Positions 34,636-42,728 of a stretch of 64,000 nt of DNA are shown here, one piece after another. Origin of the DNA: an uncultured Desulfobulbus sp. (GTDB taxonomy: Bacteria; Desulfobacterota; Desulfobulbia; Desulfobulbales; Desulfobulbaceae). Positions within the stretch are counted from its first letter, which is position 1; every line of letters begins with the position of its first letter. The translations under genes were made by a program, and so were the position numbers. The stretch is taken from positions 4,272,601 through 4,336,600 of the forward strand of contig NZ_OY762276.1 of the NCBI RefSeq assembly GCF_963665445.1. Reading direction: 5' to 3'. The notes under the pieces were generated by a model. The model saw only the letters and a program-made list of their open reading frames with translations. It did not search any database and was not told where the DNA came from.

Positions 34636-36183
34636 ATGAGAGATCTTGGAAGAATGGGGGAGAGCGTCTTTCAGATGTGGTGCGCAGGTGCTGGATTGAC
34701 TGCAAATCCCTCTGATGTTGATAAAACTGGATGGGATTATTTCGTAGAGTTTCCATTCTTATCCTCCTTGTCACCTGAATCAATTCATAAATCCCCGATA
34801 GAATGTAAAATCCAGGTAAAAGCTACTGATGACAGAAAGGGGAAAATTTCTGTTACGTTGTCAAATTTGCGAAGGTTGATAACTGCCCAAATGCCTTCAT
34901 TTTTCGTCTTCATCGAATTTGACGGTAAATCAGATGCTCAGAATGGTTACGTTGTCCATGTTGACAACGACATGATTTCAAACGTATTAAAACGTCTTCA
35001 TAGCATTGAGCAGAGCGATAAAGAAAATCGTTTCAATCATAGGACAATGACCATTCATTATAATGAGTCTCATCGTCTAGGCAAACTGGACGGTGCCACT
35101 CTAAAAGAACTGCTATTGAGTCATATTGGTAACGATATGGCAAAATATGTTGAAGCGAAAAATTTACACCTAAAATCAACTGGATACGAAAATGGTTTTG
35201 GTACAATTAATTTCGTAACTGGTGGCAAGGAAAATATCCTGAAGTTGATAGATGTTTCCCTAGGTTTAGAAAAATTTGCAGAAATTAAGAGCTTTAGAGG
35301 CGTAAATACTAGATTTGGTATAAAGTGTAAAACCCCTTTTATAGATGCAATTGATGGAAAGATAGAGATGCCAGGAGTTGAACCAACAACGTCTGGAAAA
35401 ATTATTTTTAAAAGTGGAAAATTTGATAAAGGGTGTTCATTTTCTGCAAAATTATATATTTCTCAATTTAATCAAATGGTTCCTGCAGAATACGCCAAAG
35501 CACGAATTGAAGGTGAATTTTTTAACATTATTTTTCATCCATTTACAGGAGAAGCGGAGCATTCATTTTCATTTGGCGAGGGAGTTTATTTAGAAATCCA
35601 CGAATTTCGACACGCATTGATTTTACTTAGAGATCTATGTACACCAAATAAAATCATTTATTCAGAATTTGATTTCAACAATTTTCCAAAATTCAGCTTT
35701 AATATAGAATTCCATGAAAATAAATTTCAATTTGCAGATCAATTGAATGCTCTCAATTCAGCATGTAACATTCTTTCTTATTTTGGCGTTACAGAAGGAG
35801 TGTATGCATCATTAAATGAAATATCATATTATGCTGATGAAATAAATCAATTTAGTGATGTCATAAATTCTAACGAAATACTATGCAGAGCAGAATTTTC
35901 AGCAGAAGATAAAACATCTATTCAAGAAAAAGAAGCTGCTTGTATTAGCTTAACATCAGTGCAAATCGGTGATCATGTTTTTGGAATATTTGTAGTTATA
36001 CTAGGTGATTTAATCTATTCGGAAGAAGATAAAAAATTTTCAATTCATTCAAATACTCTATCAATAGAGAAGAAATTAATTGCCAAAAAGACTTCTATTA
36101 TATCAAAAAATGATTTACTTGATGAAATTCCAGAAATTGCAAAGAAGTATTCCGATAAATATCAAGTAATAGTACTTGATTGA
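34636..36183 (+). CDS. PD-(D/E)xK nuclease-like protein, DUF4365-type N-terminus; candidate defence cargo
   Basis: 515 aa. The first 130 residues resemble DUF4365-type restriction-endonuclease folds: LGRMGESVFQMWCAGAGL (G-x-x-GE helix), DKTGWDYF (Asp about 34), and IECKIQVKATDD (Gln60-x-Lys62 in place of ExK). IITAQMPSFFVFIEFD follows as the next core strand. The remaining 380 residues are an uncharacterised, beta-rich extension with LYISQFNQMVPAEY, EIHEFRHALILLRD and FGIFVVILGDL. The gene is strongly AT-rich. It lies alone on the plus strand next to attR, where satellites usually carry anti-phage cargo. No ribosome-binding site is obvious before the ATG. Confidence 0.7.
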   Translation: MRDLGRMGESVFQMWCAGAGLTANPSDVDKTGWDYFVEFPFLSSLSPESIHKSPIECKIQVKATDDRKGKISVTLSNLRRLITAQMPSFFVFIEFDGKSDAQNGYVVHVDNDMISNVLKRLHSIEQSDKENRFNHRTMTIHYNESHRLGKLDGATLKELLLSHIGNDMAKYVEAKNLHLKSTGYENGFGTINFVTGGKENILKLIDVSLGLEKFAEIKSFRGVNTRFGIKCKTPFIDAIDGKIEMPGVEPTTSGKIIFKSGKFDKGCSFSAKLYISQFNQMVPAEYAKARIEGEFFNIIFHPFTGEAEHSFSFGEGVYLEIHEFRHALILLRDLCTPNKIIYSEFDFNNFPKFSFNIEFHENKFQFADQLNALNSACNILSYFGVTEGVYASLNEISYYADEINQFSDVINSNEILCRAEFSAEDKTSIQEKEAACISLTSVQIGDHVFGIFVVILGDLIYSEEDKKFSIHSNTLSIEKKLIAKKTSIISKNDLLDEIPEIAKKYSDKYQVIVLD

Positions 36184-36768
36184 TAATAACTTATAAAAAT
36201 AACATTATTATCTTTGATAACTTTTCACAAAATATTCCAACTTGAAATATTAGACAAAAGTGAGACATCGGGGAAGCACCCCACCCTTTTATCTCAGACC
36301 CCTATCGACCTTTTTCCCACCACATTTACGCTTCCTATAGCGATTCCTCAATCCAAGGAATAACGTGGGATTAAAGGGAAGTGTTACGAATATATTTAAA
36401 CGTAATATTAATAATTCACCTTGGTCCAGTGAATATAACAATGTGATTACAGGACGATAAACGCTTAAAATCGCCCACACAAAGACTTTTATTGGGCAAT
36501 CTATACAATTGGGTGTATCTCTCAATTATTCCAATACAGGGACAAATAGAACGTTTTGCTCAAAGTCATGTTGTATATGTGCTGTCAGCATATTCAATCC
36601 CTGGAAACATTAAGCACAATGTAGTAAGTTATTCGTATTGGGTGCCATGAAACATGACATGAATCATGAAAAGTTTATGCAAAGTTTATACGGCACGAAA
36701 TGAGAAGTTGAAGAATTGGCGTAAGTACCCAGAATAGATCATTATAATTGCTTATAGTGACAGAGATT
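36184..36768. other. Element right-end non-coding region
   Basis: 585 bp between the nuclease-like gene and attR. It carries the right pair of arm-like repeats. The only open frame of note is a 78-codon minus-strand reading (36289-36525) with one hydrophobic stretch; its initiation context is poor and I do not call it a gene. Confidence 0.5.
36672..36692 (+). repeat. Right pair of candidate integrase arm-type sites
   Basis: AGTTTATGCA (36672-36681) and AGTTTATACG (36683-36692), same orientation and same 11-bp period as the left pair, ending 76 bp before attR. Confidence 0.55.
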
Positions 36769-36826
36769 GCAACGGACTGAAAATCCGTGTGTCCCTGGTT
36801 CAAATCCTGGTCTCGGCACCAGAGAT
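36769..36826 (+). repeat. attR: 58-bp direct repeat (tRNA-Phe 3' fragment)
   Basis: Exact copy of 28035-28092. It lacks the 5' part of the tRNA, so it is the displaced chromosomal half-site. Confidence 0.95.
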
Positions 36827-36830
36827 TCCA

Positions 36831-36866
36831 AGGGGTTACAGCCAAATGGTTGTAACCCCTTTTTTA
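36831..36866 (+). terminator. Original tRNA-Phe terminator, stranded beyond attR
   Basis: 10-bp stem AGGGGTTACA / TGTAACCCCT with a 10-nt loop and T-run, four bases outside attR; the position matches where a native terminator of the uninterrupted tRNA gene would be. Confidence 0.88.
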
Positions 36867-36938
36867 TTATCTTAATTTTGTAAGCACTTTATAAGCAGAT
36901 TCGGACAATCCCATTCAAGCATTCAGGCGAAACATGAA

Positions 36939-37294
36939 GCCCTATTCATCGGATTCGCCCTGATCCTCTCCAGCGCCACTCTCTCTTTCGCCGCCCACTC
37001 CTACCCAGAAAAATATTACCAGGCAAAATGGTGTTTTGCTCATCACGTCCAAGCTGAAGTGGTTTTACCAGAGCAGACGCAGGCTGACTACATCACCAGC
37101 ACCCACGCGATTGAATTTGACTTTGGAAAGAAATGGGCTGAGAGCTCTACTATTTGTTGCAGAAGGGAAAACGGGCCGGGGTCGTGCCGATCCTGGAAAG
37201 CCCTAAGGATAGAAAGTTTTTCATCCGGCTGAATAGCACCATTCAGCATTTTGCTTTGCCAGTTGAGACTTGGGAGAAATTCTTGATCTTATAA
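36939..37294 (+). pseudogene. Frameshifted exported small protein (conserved desulfobacterial type)
   Basis: In one frame the DNA reads ALFIGFALILSSATLSFAAHSYPEKYYQAKWCFAHH...EVVLPEQTQADYITSTHAIEFDFGKKWAE. After about 37145 the similarity continues in another frame as LYYLLQKGKRAGVVPILESPKDRKFFIRLNSTIQHF to a TAA at 37292. I recognise the pattern (signal peptide, EVVLPD, THAIEFDF, GKRAGIVLILE) as a common small exported protein in this group, here broken and with no good start codon. It was probably the gene downstream of tRNA-Phe before insertion. Confidence 0.7.
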
Positions 37295-37534
37295 TTGGCA
37301 AGGTTAGTGTCCTGGGTCCCGTGTGCTTTATTGCCAAAAGTTAAGAAGTGAGAATGCCAAGTGCCAAGCCTAAAATTGAGTAGTGAGAATTATTAGCTTG
37401 TAATATTTAAATTTATGCTGTATTGTAATTTCAACCTTCCAAAATAGCATCCTCTTTTTCTGATATCTTAGCCTATAATTTCATATCTTTAGATACCTTA
37501 AAAGTTTTTTGCTTATTACCTCAGGAGCAAGAGC
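37295..37534. other. Non-coding, AT-rich leader of the RRM gene
   Basis: No gene or clear structure seen. AT-rich throughout, which suits a leader or promoter region for the cold-shock-type RRM gene that follows. Confidence 0.35.
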
Positions 37535-37801
37535 ATGAAACTTTTTGTCGGTAGTCTTCCCTATAATATCGTCGAATCCGAACTTTCCGAGCTGTTTAGT
37601 CAATTTGGCAGTGTCGTCAGCGCCAAGCTCATAATCGATCAATTCTCCGGTGAATCCAAAGGATTCGGTTTTGTCGAAATGTCCACCCGCTCTGAAGGGC
37701 ACAAAGCCATGGATGAATTAAACGGCAAGGAATACAAACATCGCAAGCTTGTCTGTAATGAGGCCAAGCCGCCGGTCAAAAGAGGCCAGCGTCGCAGATA
37801 A
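37535..37801 (+). CDS. RRM-domain RNA-binding protein
   Basis: 88 aa, a single RNA recognition motif: RNP2 as LFVGSLP at the N-terminus and RNP1 as SKGFGFVEM in the middle, followed by a basic tail (KPPVKRGQRRR). CAGGAGC precedes the ATG. Proteins of this size are often cold-inducible; the next two genes (DEAD-box helicase and Csp) fit an RNA-chaperone set. Single-stranded RNA binding is expected; targets unknown. Confidence 0.95.
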   Translation: MKLFVGSLPYNIVESELSELFSQFGSVVSAKLIIDQFSGESKGFGFVEMSTRSEGHKAMDELNGKEYKHRKLVCNEAKPPVKRGQRRR

Positions 37802-38053
37802 TTTATTTGTCATCTTCCTCCTCTTCAACATTTCAATCTAATCACGTGCCTGTCAGGCATTGGACTGATGAACACGCTCACGTCGAACTTTTATTGATCG
37901 ATTTTTGCGCGCACGATCTTTCTGCTGCAACACCGGCAGATCTTGTATAATTTTTTCAGCGATTAACAACAATCCGCCACCAGAGATTCTGCGTTGCAAC
38001 AATGTGCAGTGAACTGATCATGGACGCAAGAGATGTTGATTGCAGGAGTATTA

Positions 38054-39322
38054 ATGAGTTTTAACGATTTTAATTTCCATCCCCACATTTCCCAAGCAAT
38101 CCAAACATGCGGTTTCATCTCCCCCACACCCATTCAAAAGCAGTCGATAGGTTCCATTCTTGAACGGCGAGATCTGTTAGGTTTGGCGCAGACCGGGACC
38201 GGGAAAACCGCGGCATTTATTTTGCCGACCGTCCAGCATCTCATGGCAACCTCAGGAAAACAGGTCAGAACATTGATTATCGCTCCGACCAGGGAATTGG
38301 CGGAACAAATCAATGATTTCACCAGGACCATCATCCAGGGGACCCGACTGCGGAGCATGGCTATCTACGGAGGCGTCAGCAAGCAAGGGCAGATTGCCAG
38401 GATTCGTAAGGGCGTAGATATCGTTATAGCCTGCCCAGGACGTCTTTTAGATATCCTCAACAGTCAGGCAATCAATCTGAGTCAGGTTGAGACGTTGATC
38501 CTTGATGAGGCAGACCACATGTTCGACAAGGGATTCCTTCCGGATATCCGCAGGATACTGCGGCAGCTCCCCAAGGAAAGGCAATCGCTTGTTTTTTCGG
38601 CAACAATGCCAAGTGAAATCAGGCACCTCGCGGAAGATATCCTGAACAATCCGGTTACGGTGCAGATCAACCACAGCCGATCGGCCAAGAGCGTTTCCCA
38701 CCGGCTCTATGCCATCGAACAGGAGCAGAAAACCTCGTTGCTTCTCCATCTGCTCAAACTTGAACAAATGGAAACCACTCTGGTTTTTACGCGTACCAAG
38801 CACAAGGCAAAGAGCCTTGCCCTCAAACTGGAGAAATCGGGTTTCAGAGCCACCTCGTTGCAGGGAAACCTTTCGCAGAGCCAACGGCAGCAGGCGCTTG
38901 ATGGCTTCAAGAACGGTACCTTCAAAGTCCTCGTAGCCACCGATATTGCCGCCCGGGGAATTGATGTCACCGGTATTTCGCATGTCATAAACTATGATAT
39001 GCCGGATACCGCCGAGGCGTATATCCACCGTGCTGGCCGTACCGGTCGGGCTGCCTGCACCGGCGATGCTCTGAATTTTGTTACCAGAGATGATGCGCGG
39101 ATAATTCGGGCCATCGAGCAATCCCTTGAGGGGAAAATGCGGCGTCAACCCGTTGCCCCTGCCATCCTGGCTAGCCGGCAAGTTCAACCGGAGTCCCAGT
39201 CTGAAAAAAATCAGAATCAATCAAACGGCAATAGGGCAAATAAAACTTCAGGCTCGCGACGTTCGCGAAACCGCCGTTCCAGCGTATCCGATGTCTTCGG
39301 TTTCGCTGGGCGCGCCAGGTGA
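38054..39322 (+). CDS. DEAD-box RNA helicase, RhlE-like
   Basis: 422 aa from MSFNDFNFHPHISQAIQTCGF, with AGGAG 5 bases before the ATG. Complete motif series: Q-motif SPTPIQKQSI, motif I AQTGTGKT, Ia PTRELAEQ, DEADHMFDKGF (II), SAT (III), ATDIAARGID (V), and HRAGRTGRA (VI). A basic Asn/Arg/Ser-rich C-terminal tail (about residues 375-422) is typical of RhlE. It probably remodels structured RNA. The 250-bp gap upstream has no gene and may be a long leader, as is common in cold-shock mRNAs. Confidence 0.95.
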   Translation: MSFNDFNFHPHISQAIQTCGFISPTPIQKQSIGSILERRDLLGLAQTGTGKTAAFILPTVQHLMATSGKQVRTLIIAPTRELAEQINDFTRTIIQGTRLRSMAIYGGVSKQGQIARIRKGVDIVIACPGRLLDILNSQAINLSQVETLILDEADHMFDKGFLPDIRRILRQLPKERQSLVFSATMPSEIRHLAEDILNNPVTVQINHSRSAKSVSHRLYAIEQEQKTSLLLHLLKLEQMETTLVFTRTKHKAKSLALKLEKSGFRATSLQGNLSQSQRQQALDGFKNGTFKVLVATDIAARGIDVTGISHVINYDMPDTAEAYIHRAGRTGRAACTGDALNFVTRDDARIIRAIEQSLEGKMRRQPVAPAILASRQVQPESQSEKNQNQSNGNRANKTSGSRRSRNRRSSVSDVFGFAGRAR

Positions 39323-39455
39323 TGCGCGGAACTTATTAGACGAACATATTGCCGCATAATCCTTTTGATGATGCGGTGTATTACCACTGGTCCCCAAAAC
39401 GGGCCAGCCACACAACTGTGTGACATGTGCACACAACGAACAAGGAGTAGTTATA

Positions 39456-39656
39456 ATGGCAGCAGGAACTGTAAAATGGTTTAATGATTCAAAGGGATTC
39501 GGCTTTATCGAGCAAGATGGTGGCAAAGATGTGTTTGTCCATCATACTGCCATTCAGGGAAACGGGTTCAAATCTCTTGAAGAAGGGGCACGCGTGAGCT
39601 TCGACGTGACCGATGGTCCCAAGGGGCCGTCTGCGCAAAATGTCGTGAAGTCCTGA
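39456..39656 (+). CDS. Cold-shock protein (CspA family)
   Basis: 66 aa, single cold-shock domain: [30 protein letters not shown] contains RNP1 (KGFGFI) and RNP2 (VFVHH). CAAGGAG precedes the ATG. A strong terminator follows. Nucleic-acid chaperone acting on single-stranded RNA. Confidence 0.98.
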   Translation: MAAGTVKWFNDSKGFGFIEQDGGKDVFVHHTAIQGNGFKSLEEGARVSFDVTDGPKGPSAQNVVKS

Positions 39657-39681
39657 ACATTAAGTCTTTGCCATATACAAC

Positions 39682-39704
39682 AAACCCCGCCTCAGGCGGG
39701 GTTT
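39682..39704 (+). terminator. Terminator of the csp gene
   Basis: 10-bp stem AAACCCCGCC / GGCGGGGTTT with TCA loop, followed by GTTGTTT. Confidence 0.88.
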
Positions 39705-39888
39705 GTTGTTTGCATCTGCCTTAACGACCAAAAGCGAACTGGTGAAAATTGCTCGACAGTTTACGCAACCATTGCTGCCCCTTTTGCGTATCAACACCCT
39801 GCTCTCCACTGGAAATTAATCGTTTTCGGTTTTTATCCCCATCCTCCCGCCACCTGAATGGCACCATTTAACCGATTGCTCCCCTCTC

Positions 39889-41097
39889 ATGGATGAAATA
39901 TCTCAAGATTCCTTTGAACGAGCCTGCACCGCCTATGACAAGGGACTCCTGCAAGAAGCACGCGAGCAGTACCTGCTGCTCATTGAGCGCCACCCAGACT
40001 TTGCTCCATTACGATACAACCTTGGCTTGATTTATTTTCAGCAGGCTGAATTCGATCACGCCCTCAACGAGTTTTCCTTAGCAGCCGCATTTGAACCTGA
40101 GGACATCGACGCCCTTTTCAATCTCGCCATTTGTCAAAAAAAGATCGGAGATTATACAGCGGCAATCACTACTCATGGGGTTATATTGAATCAGGAGCCA
40201 AACCATTTCGAGAGCCTTGTCAGCCTCGGAAATTGTTATCGCGATCAATATGAGGATGATCAAGCCATCGACTGTTATCAGCGTGCCCTTGAACTGAAGC
40301 CAGCCTTTATGCCCGCGATAACCAATCTGGCTAATGTCCACCACAGAGGTGGAGATCATGATCTGGCTATTATGTATTACAAGCAAGTTCTGCAAAGGCA
40401 GCCTGAAAACGAATCCATTGGCTATATCCTAGCCGCATTGCAAGGAGTTTCACTCGATCATGCACCCGAAACGTATATCCATGACGTTTTTAATAGTTAT
40501 GCGAGCAAGTTTGAACACAGCCTCGTCGTCGAATTGGGTTATGACAACCCGCAACAACTGTATGACTGCCTAATTCGTAGTGGTGCAGGTGGAGTTCGCT
40601 GTCTACATGGATTGGATCTTGGCTGCGGCACTGGGTTGGGGGGCCTTGTTTTCCGAAAAATGGTCGAGGTTCTTGACGGAGTTGATCTATCTGAAAATAT
40701 GATGACTCAGGCGCTTGCCAAAGGATGCTATAACCAAATCCATCAAAATTCAATTCTTCAACACCTGGCAACAACCGGTGAAACCTACGATCTATTTCTT
40801 GCAACAGATGTTTTCATTTATGCAGGTGATCTCGTGCCGATTTTTTCTCTTGCCAGATCAATTGCCACGCCAAATGCTTTATTCTGTTTTTCGACTGAAC
40901 ACTTGAACGGAACGAGGTACCGCTTGCAGCCAACCGGGCGTTTCGCTTACTCGACAGAGTATATTCAACATGCCACCTCGGAAACAGGGTGGATTATATT
41001 ATCCCATGAATCTGCGCCATTGCGATTGGAGTGCGATGAGTGGTTAACCGGAGACTTATGGATTCTCAAACCAGTGGATACCGATCCACCACGGTGA
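39889..41097 (+). CDS. TPR-repeat protein with C-terminal SAM methyltransferase domain
   Basis: 402 aa. Residues about 8-185 are at least five tetratricopeptide repeats (for example FAPLRYNLGLIYFQQAEFDHALNEF and PAITNLANVHHRGGDHDLAIMYYKQVL). From about 235 there is a class-I methyltransferase: motif I LDLGCGTGLGG, post-I VDLSENMM, and motif II-like YDLFLATDVFIYAGD. The overall plan matches TPR-methyltransferases of unknown substrate in proteobacteria. No neighbour reveals a target. Confidence 0.85.
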   Translation: MDEISQDSFERACTAYDKGLLQEAREQYLLLIERHPDFAPLRYNLGLIYFQQAEFDHALNEFSLAAAFEPEDIDALFNLAICQKKIGDYTAAITTHGVILNQEPNHFESLVSLGNCYRDQYEDDQAIDCYQRALELKPAFMPAITNLANVHHRGGDHDLAIMYYKQVLQRQPENESIGYILAALQGVSLDHAPETYIHDVFNSYASKFEHSLVVELGYDNPQQLYDCLIRSGAGGVRCLHGLDLGCGTGLGGLVFRKMVEVLDGVDLSENMMTQALAKGCYNQIHQNSILQHLATTGETYDLFLATDVFIYAGDLVPIFSLARSIATPNALFCFSTEHLNGTRYRLQPTGRFAYSTEYIQHATSETGWIILSHESAPLRLECDEWLTGDLWILKPVDTDPPR

Positions 41098-41185
41098 GAA
41101 AAAATGGGGCCCGTTCCCCGAATGTTAATCTTCCCAATCCTCTCCATGCTTATTTAAAAATAAATTATTGAAATTTCAGTATTTT

Positions 41186-41214
41186 TTGACATACTTGAAT
41201 ATCCATGATATTCT
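41186..41214 (+). promoter_or_regulatory. Promoter for the small gene at 41257
   Basis: TTGACA (41186-41191) and TATTCT (41209-41214), spacing 17. Confidence 0.6.
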
Positions 41215-41256
41215 TTGAAAAAGTCAAAATTGACAATATTAAATCAAAAGGAAAAC

Positions 41257-41466
41257 ATGCAAGAAACCATTGAATTGACCAAATGCGAACAAGAAATATT
41301 ACACCGGATGGGATTTTTTGAAGATATAGCTTTGCGCCAGCTTATGATCGAACTTCGTCACAAGAGTGGTATCGAGCCGCACGAAGTTTTTGGCGCCATG
41401 GATTTTGCCAATAACCACGGACTAGATGTAAAGTATTACCTTGGTTCGCTTCGGGAACGGGTGTAA
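41257..41466 (+). CDS. Small protein of unknown function (69 aa)
   Basis: Starts at ATG 41257 behind AAAAGGAAAAC; an in-frame ATG at 41215 lies on the promoter's expected start site and is less likely. The sequence (MQETIELTKCEQEILHRMGFFEDIALRQLMIELRHKSGIEPHEVFGAMDFANNHG...) is mainly helical, without membrane segments or cysteine motifs beyond one Cys. Not recognised. A good promoter and ribosome-binding site support it being real. Confidence 0.65.
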   Translation: MQETIELTKCEQEILHRMGFFEDIALRQLMIELRHKSGIEPHEVFGAMDFANNHGLDVKYYLGSLRERV

Positions 41467-41640
41467 ATTAGTACCTCGCACCGATTAACATCTATCAGGA
41501 TGGTGTTGATTCCAAAATTTTTTGCACACAGAGTTGCTGATTATCTTGATACACTTTGCAAATTACTTTGATGCAATAGCATGGTGTGCTTTTCGCCGAA
41601 AATCCCACCATGCTGAACCAATTTTTGAAGCTTTCATTGA

Positions 41641-41662
41641 AAATGAAAATTGATTTTCATTT
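41641..41662. promoter_or_regulatory. Perfect palindrome resembling a metalloregulator operator
   Basis: AAATGAAAAT-TG-ATTTTCATTT, 10-bp arms with a 2-bp centre. The TGAAAAT/ATTTTCA halves resemble Fur-type sites, but no gene begins close by. Confidence 0.35.
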
Positions 41663-41708
41663 GCTTCAGGGTATTCGAGAAAAATACCCCCGTTTTCGTG
41701 CAGCCAAA

Positions 41709-41847
41709 TTAAGAATCAACACCAAGGGTATAATATAGCGCTACCTCTCTGATATTGTCACTTCGAAATCCGTAAGATTTTCTGACGGTCAGTTTTGCTT
41801 TGTTGTTAACCCCCTCAACCGTTCCCGATGAATACTTTTTTTTTCAC
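41709..41847 (-). pseudogene. C-terminal remnant of an ISL3-family transposase
   Basis: Minus-strand reading KKYSSGTVEGVNNKAKLTVRKSYGFRSDNIREVALYYTLGVDS then TAA. The SGTxEGxNNKxK..xRxxYGFR pattern is the hallmark C-terminus of ISL3 (DDE_Tnp_ISL3) transposases. Only about 45 codons remain; no terminal repeats or other transposase parts were found. Confidence 0.75.
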
Positions 41848-41964
41848 CCGAAAATAGGGCTTTTCCGGCTAATTTGTAGGTAGAAAGAGGGATTTTAGCA
41901 ATTTTTAGGTAGAGGGGAGTACGAAATATGGTGGGTCAAAATTTGGTCGGCGGTGACATCACAA

Positions 41965-42005
41965 TAAAAAAGGCGGATGACCCAAAAAGTCATCCGCCTT
42001 TTTTC
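41965..42005. terminator. Terminator of rubrerythrin
   Basis: 12-bp stem AAGGCGGATGAC / GTCATCCGCCTT flanked by A-run and T-run, so usable from both sides; directly downstream of the minus-strand rubrerythrin gene. Confidence 0.92.
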
Positions 42006-42021
42006 GATTGAATGCGGTTTA

Positions 42022-42522
42022 TTAGGCAACCTGCTCAAAGATGGTGCCCTTGGCACCACAGACCGGACATTTCTCCGGGGCAGCGCCCAACTCGATGTAA
42101 CCACAGACCGGACAGAGATAGAACTCGCTGACATCGAGGTCTTTGCCAGCTTTCACGGCCTCCAGGGCCTTGGTGTAAATATTGGCATGTACCGCCTCGG
42201 CATCCACGGCAAATTTGAACATGGTTTTTGCCTTGTGGCCGTCGGCAACGGCAAGCTCAACCATCGGCGGATACATCTCGGTGAACTCGTAGGTCTCGCC
42301 ATCGATGGCAGCCTGCAGGTTCTCGGCGGTGGTGGCGATCATGTCCAGAGCCTTGAGATGACCTTCGGCATGTATGCGCTCGGCCTCGGCGGTGGTGCGG
42401 AACAGTTTTGCGATATTGGCAAAACCATCCTTTTCAGCCTTTTTGGCAAAGGCACGGTATTTCTGGTTGGCTTGACTCTCACCGGCAAAGGCTTCCTTCA
42501 GGTTGTCTTTTGTCGTGCTCAT
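42022..42522 (-). CDS. Rubrerythrin
   Basis: 166 aa. Diiron peroxidase of anaerobes. The N-terminal ferritin-like domain has the first E-x6-Y (FAGESQANQKYRAFA), the EAERIHAEGH motif and the second DAEAVHANIY motif; the C-terminal rubredoxin domain has LCPVCGY and KCPVCGAKG. The start at 42522 has GGAGGATC upstream; the frame continues to 42576 without homology. It lies upstream of its own strong terminator and next to a rubredoxin-containing membrane protein gene. Confidence 0.97.
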   Translation of the reverse strand: MSTTKDNLKEAFAGESQANQKYRAFAKKAEKDGFANIAKLFRTTAEAERIHAEGHLKALDMIATTAENLQAAIDGETYEFTEMYPPMVELAVADGHKAKTMFKFAVDAEAVHANIYTKALEAVKAGKDLDVSEFYLCPVCGYIELGAAPEKCPVCGAKGTIFEQVA

Positions 42523-42728
42523 TGGTTCGATCCTCCATTGTTTTGTCGAAAAATAAGTTTCACCATCAGTTGTCACTGAATGGAGCAGCGTAAACCTACT
42601 TGTTTAACATTTTGATTACATTTCAATTTAAAGAAAATTGAACTCGAATGAAACGATACTACCGCAAAAATTTCTGAGAGGCAAGTTTAAATAAGAAAAA
42701 ATATCATCTGAGACATTTTCCCGCTTTT

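Larger units (their letters stand above)
41467..42021. other. Gene-free stretch with palindromes and a transposase remnant
   Basis: About 550 bp before rubrerythrin. Contents noted separately: a 22-bp palindrome, a GGGTATT/AATACCC hairpin (41669-41689) and the tail of an ISL3-type transposase, plus the rubrerythrin terminator. Confidence 0.6.

Noticed and set aside
36289-36525. 78-aa minus-strand ORF near attR
   Set aside because: Poor start context and no similarity pattern; kept only as a remark in the region entry.
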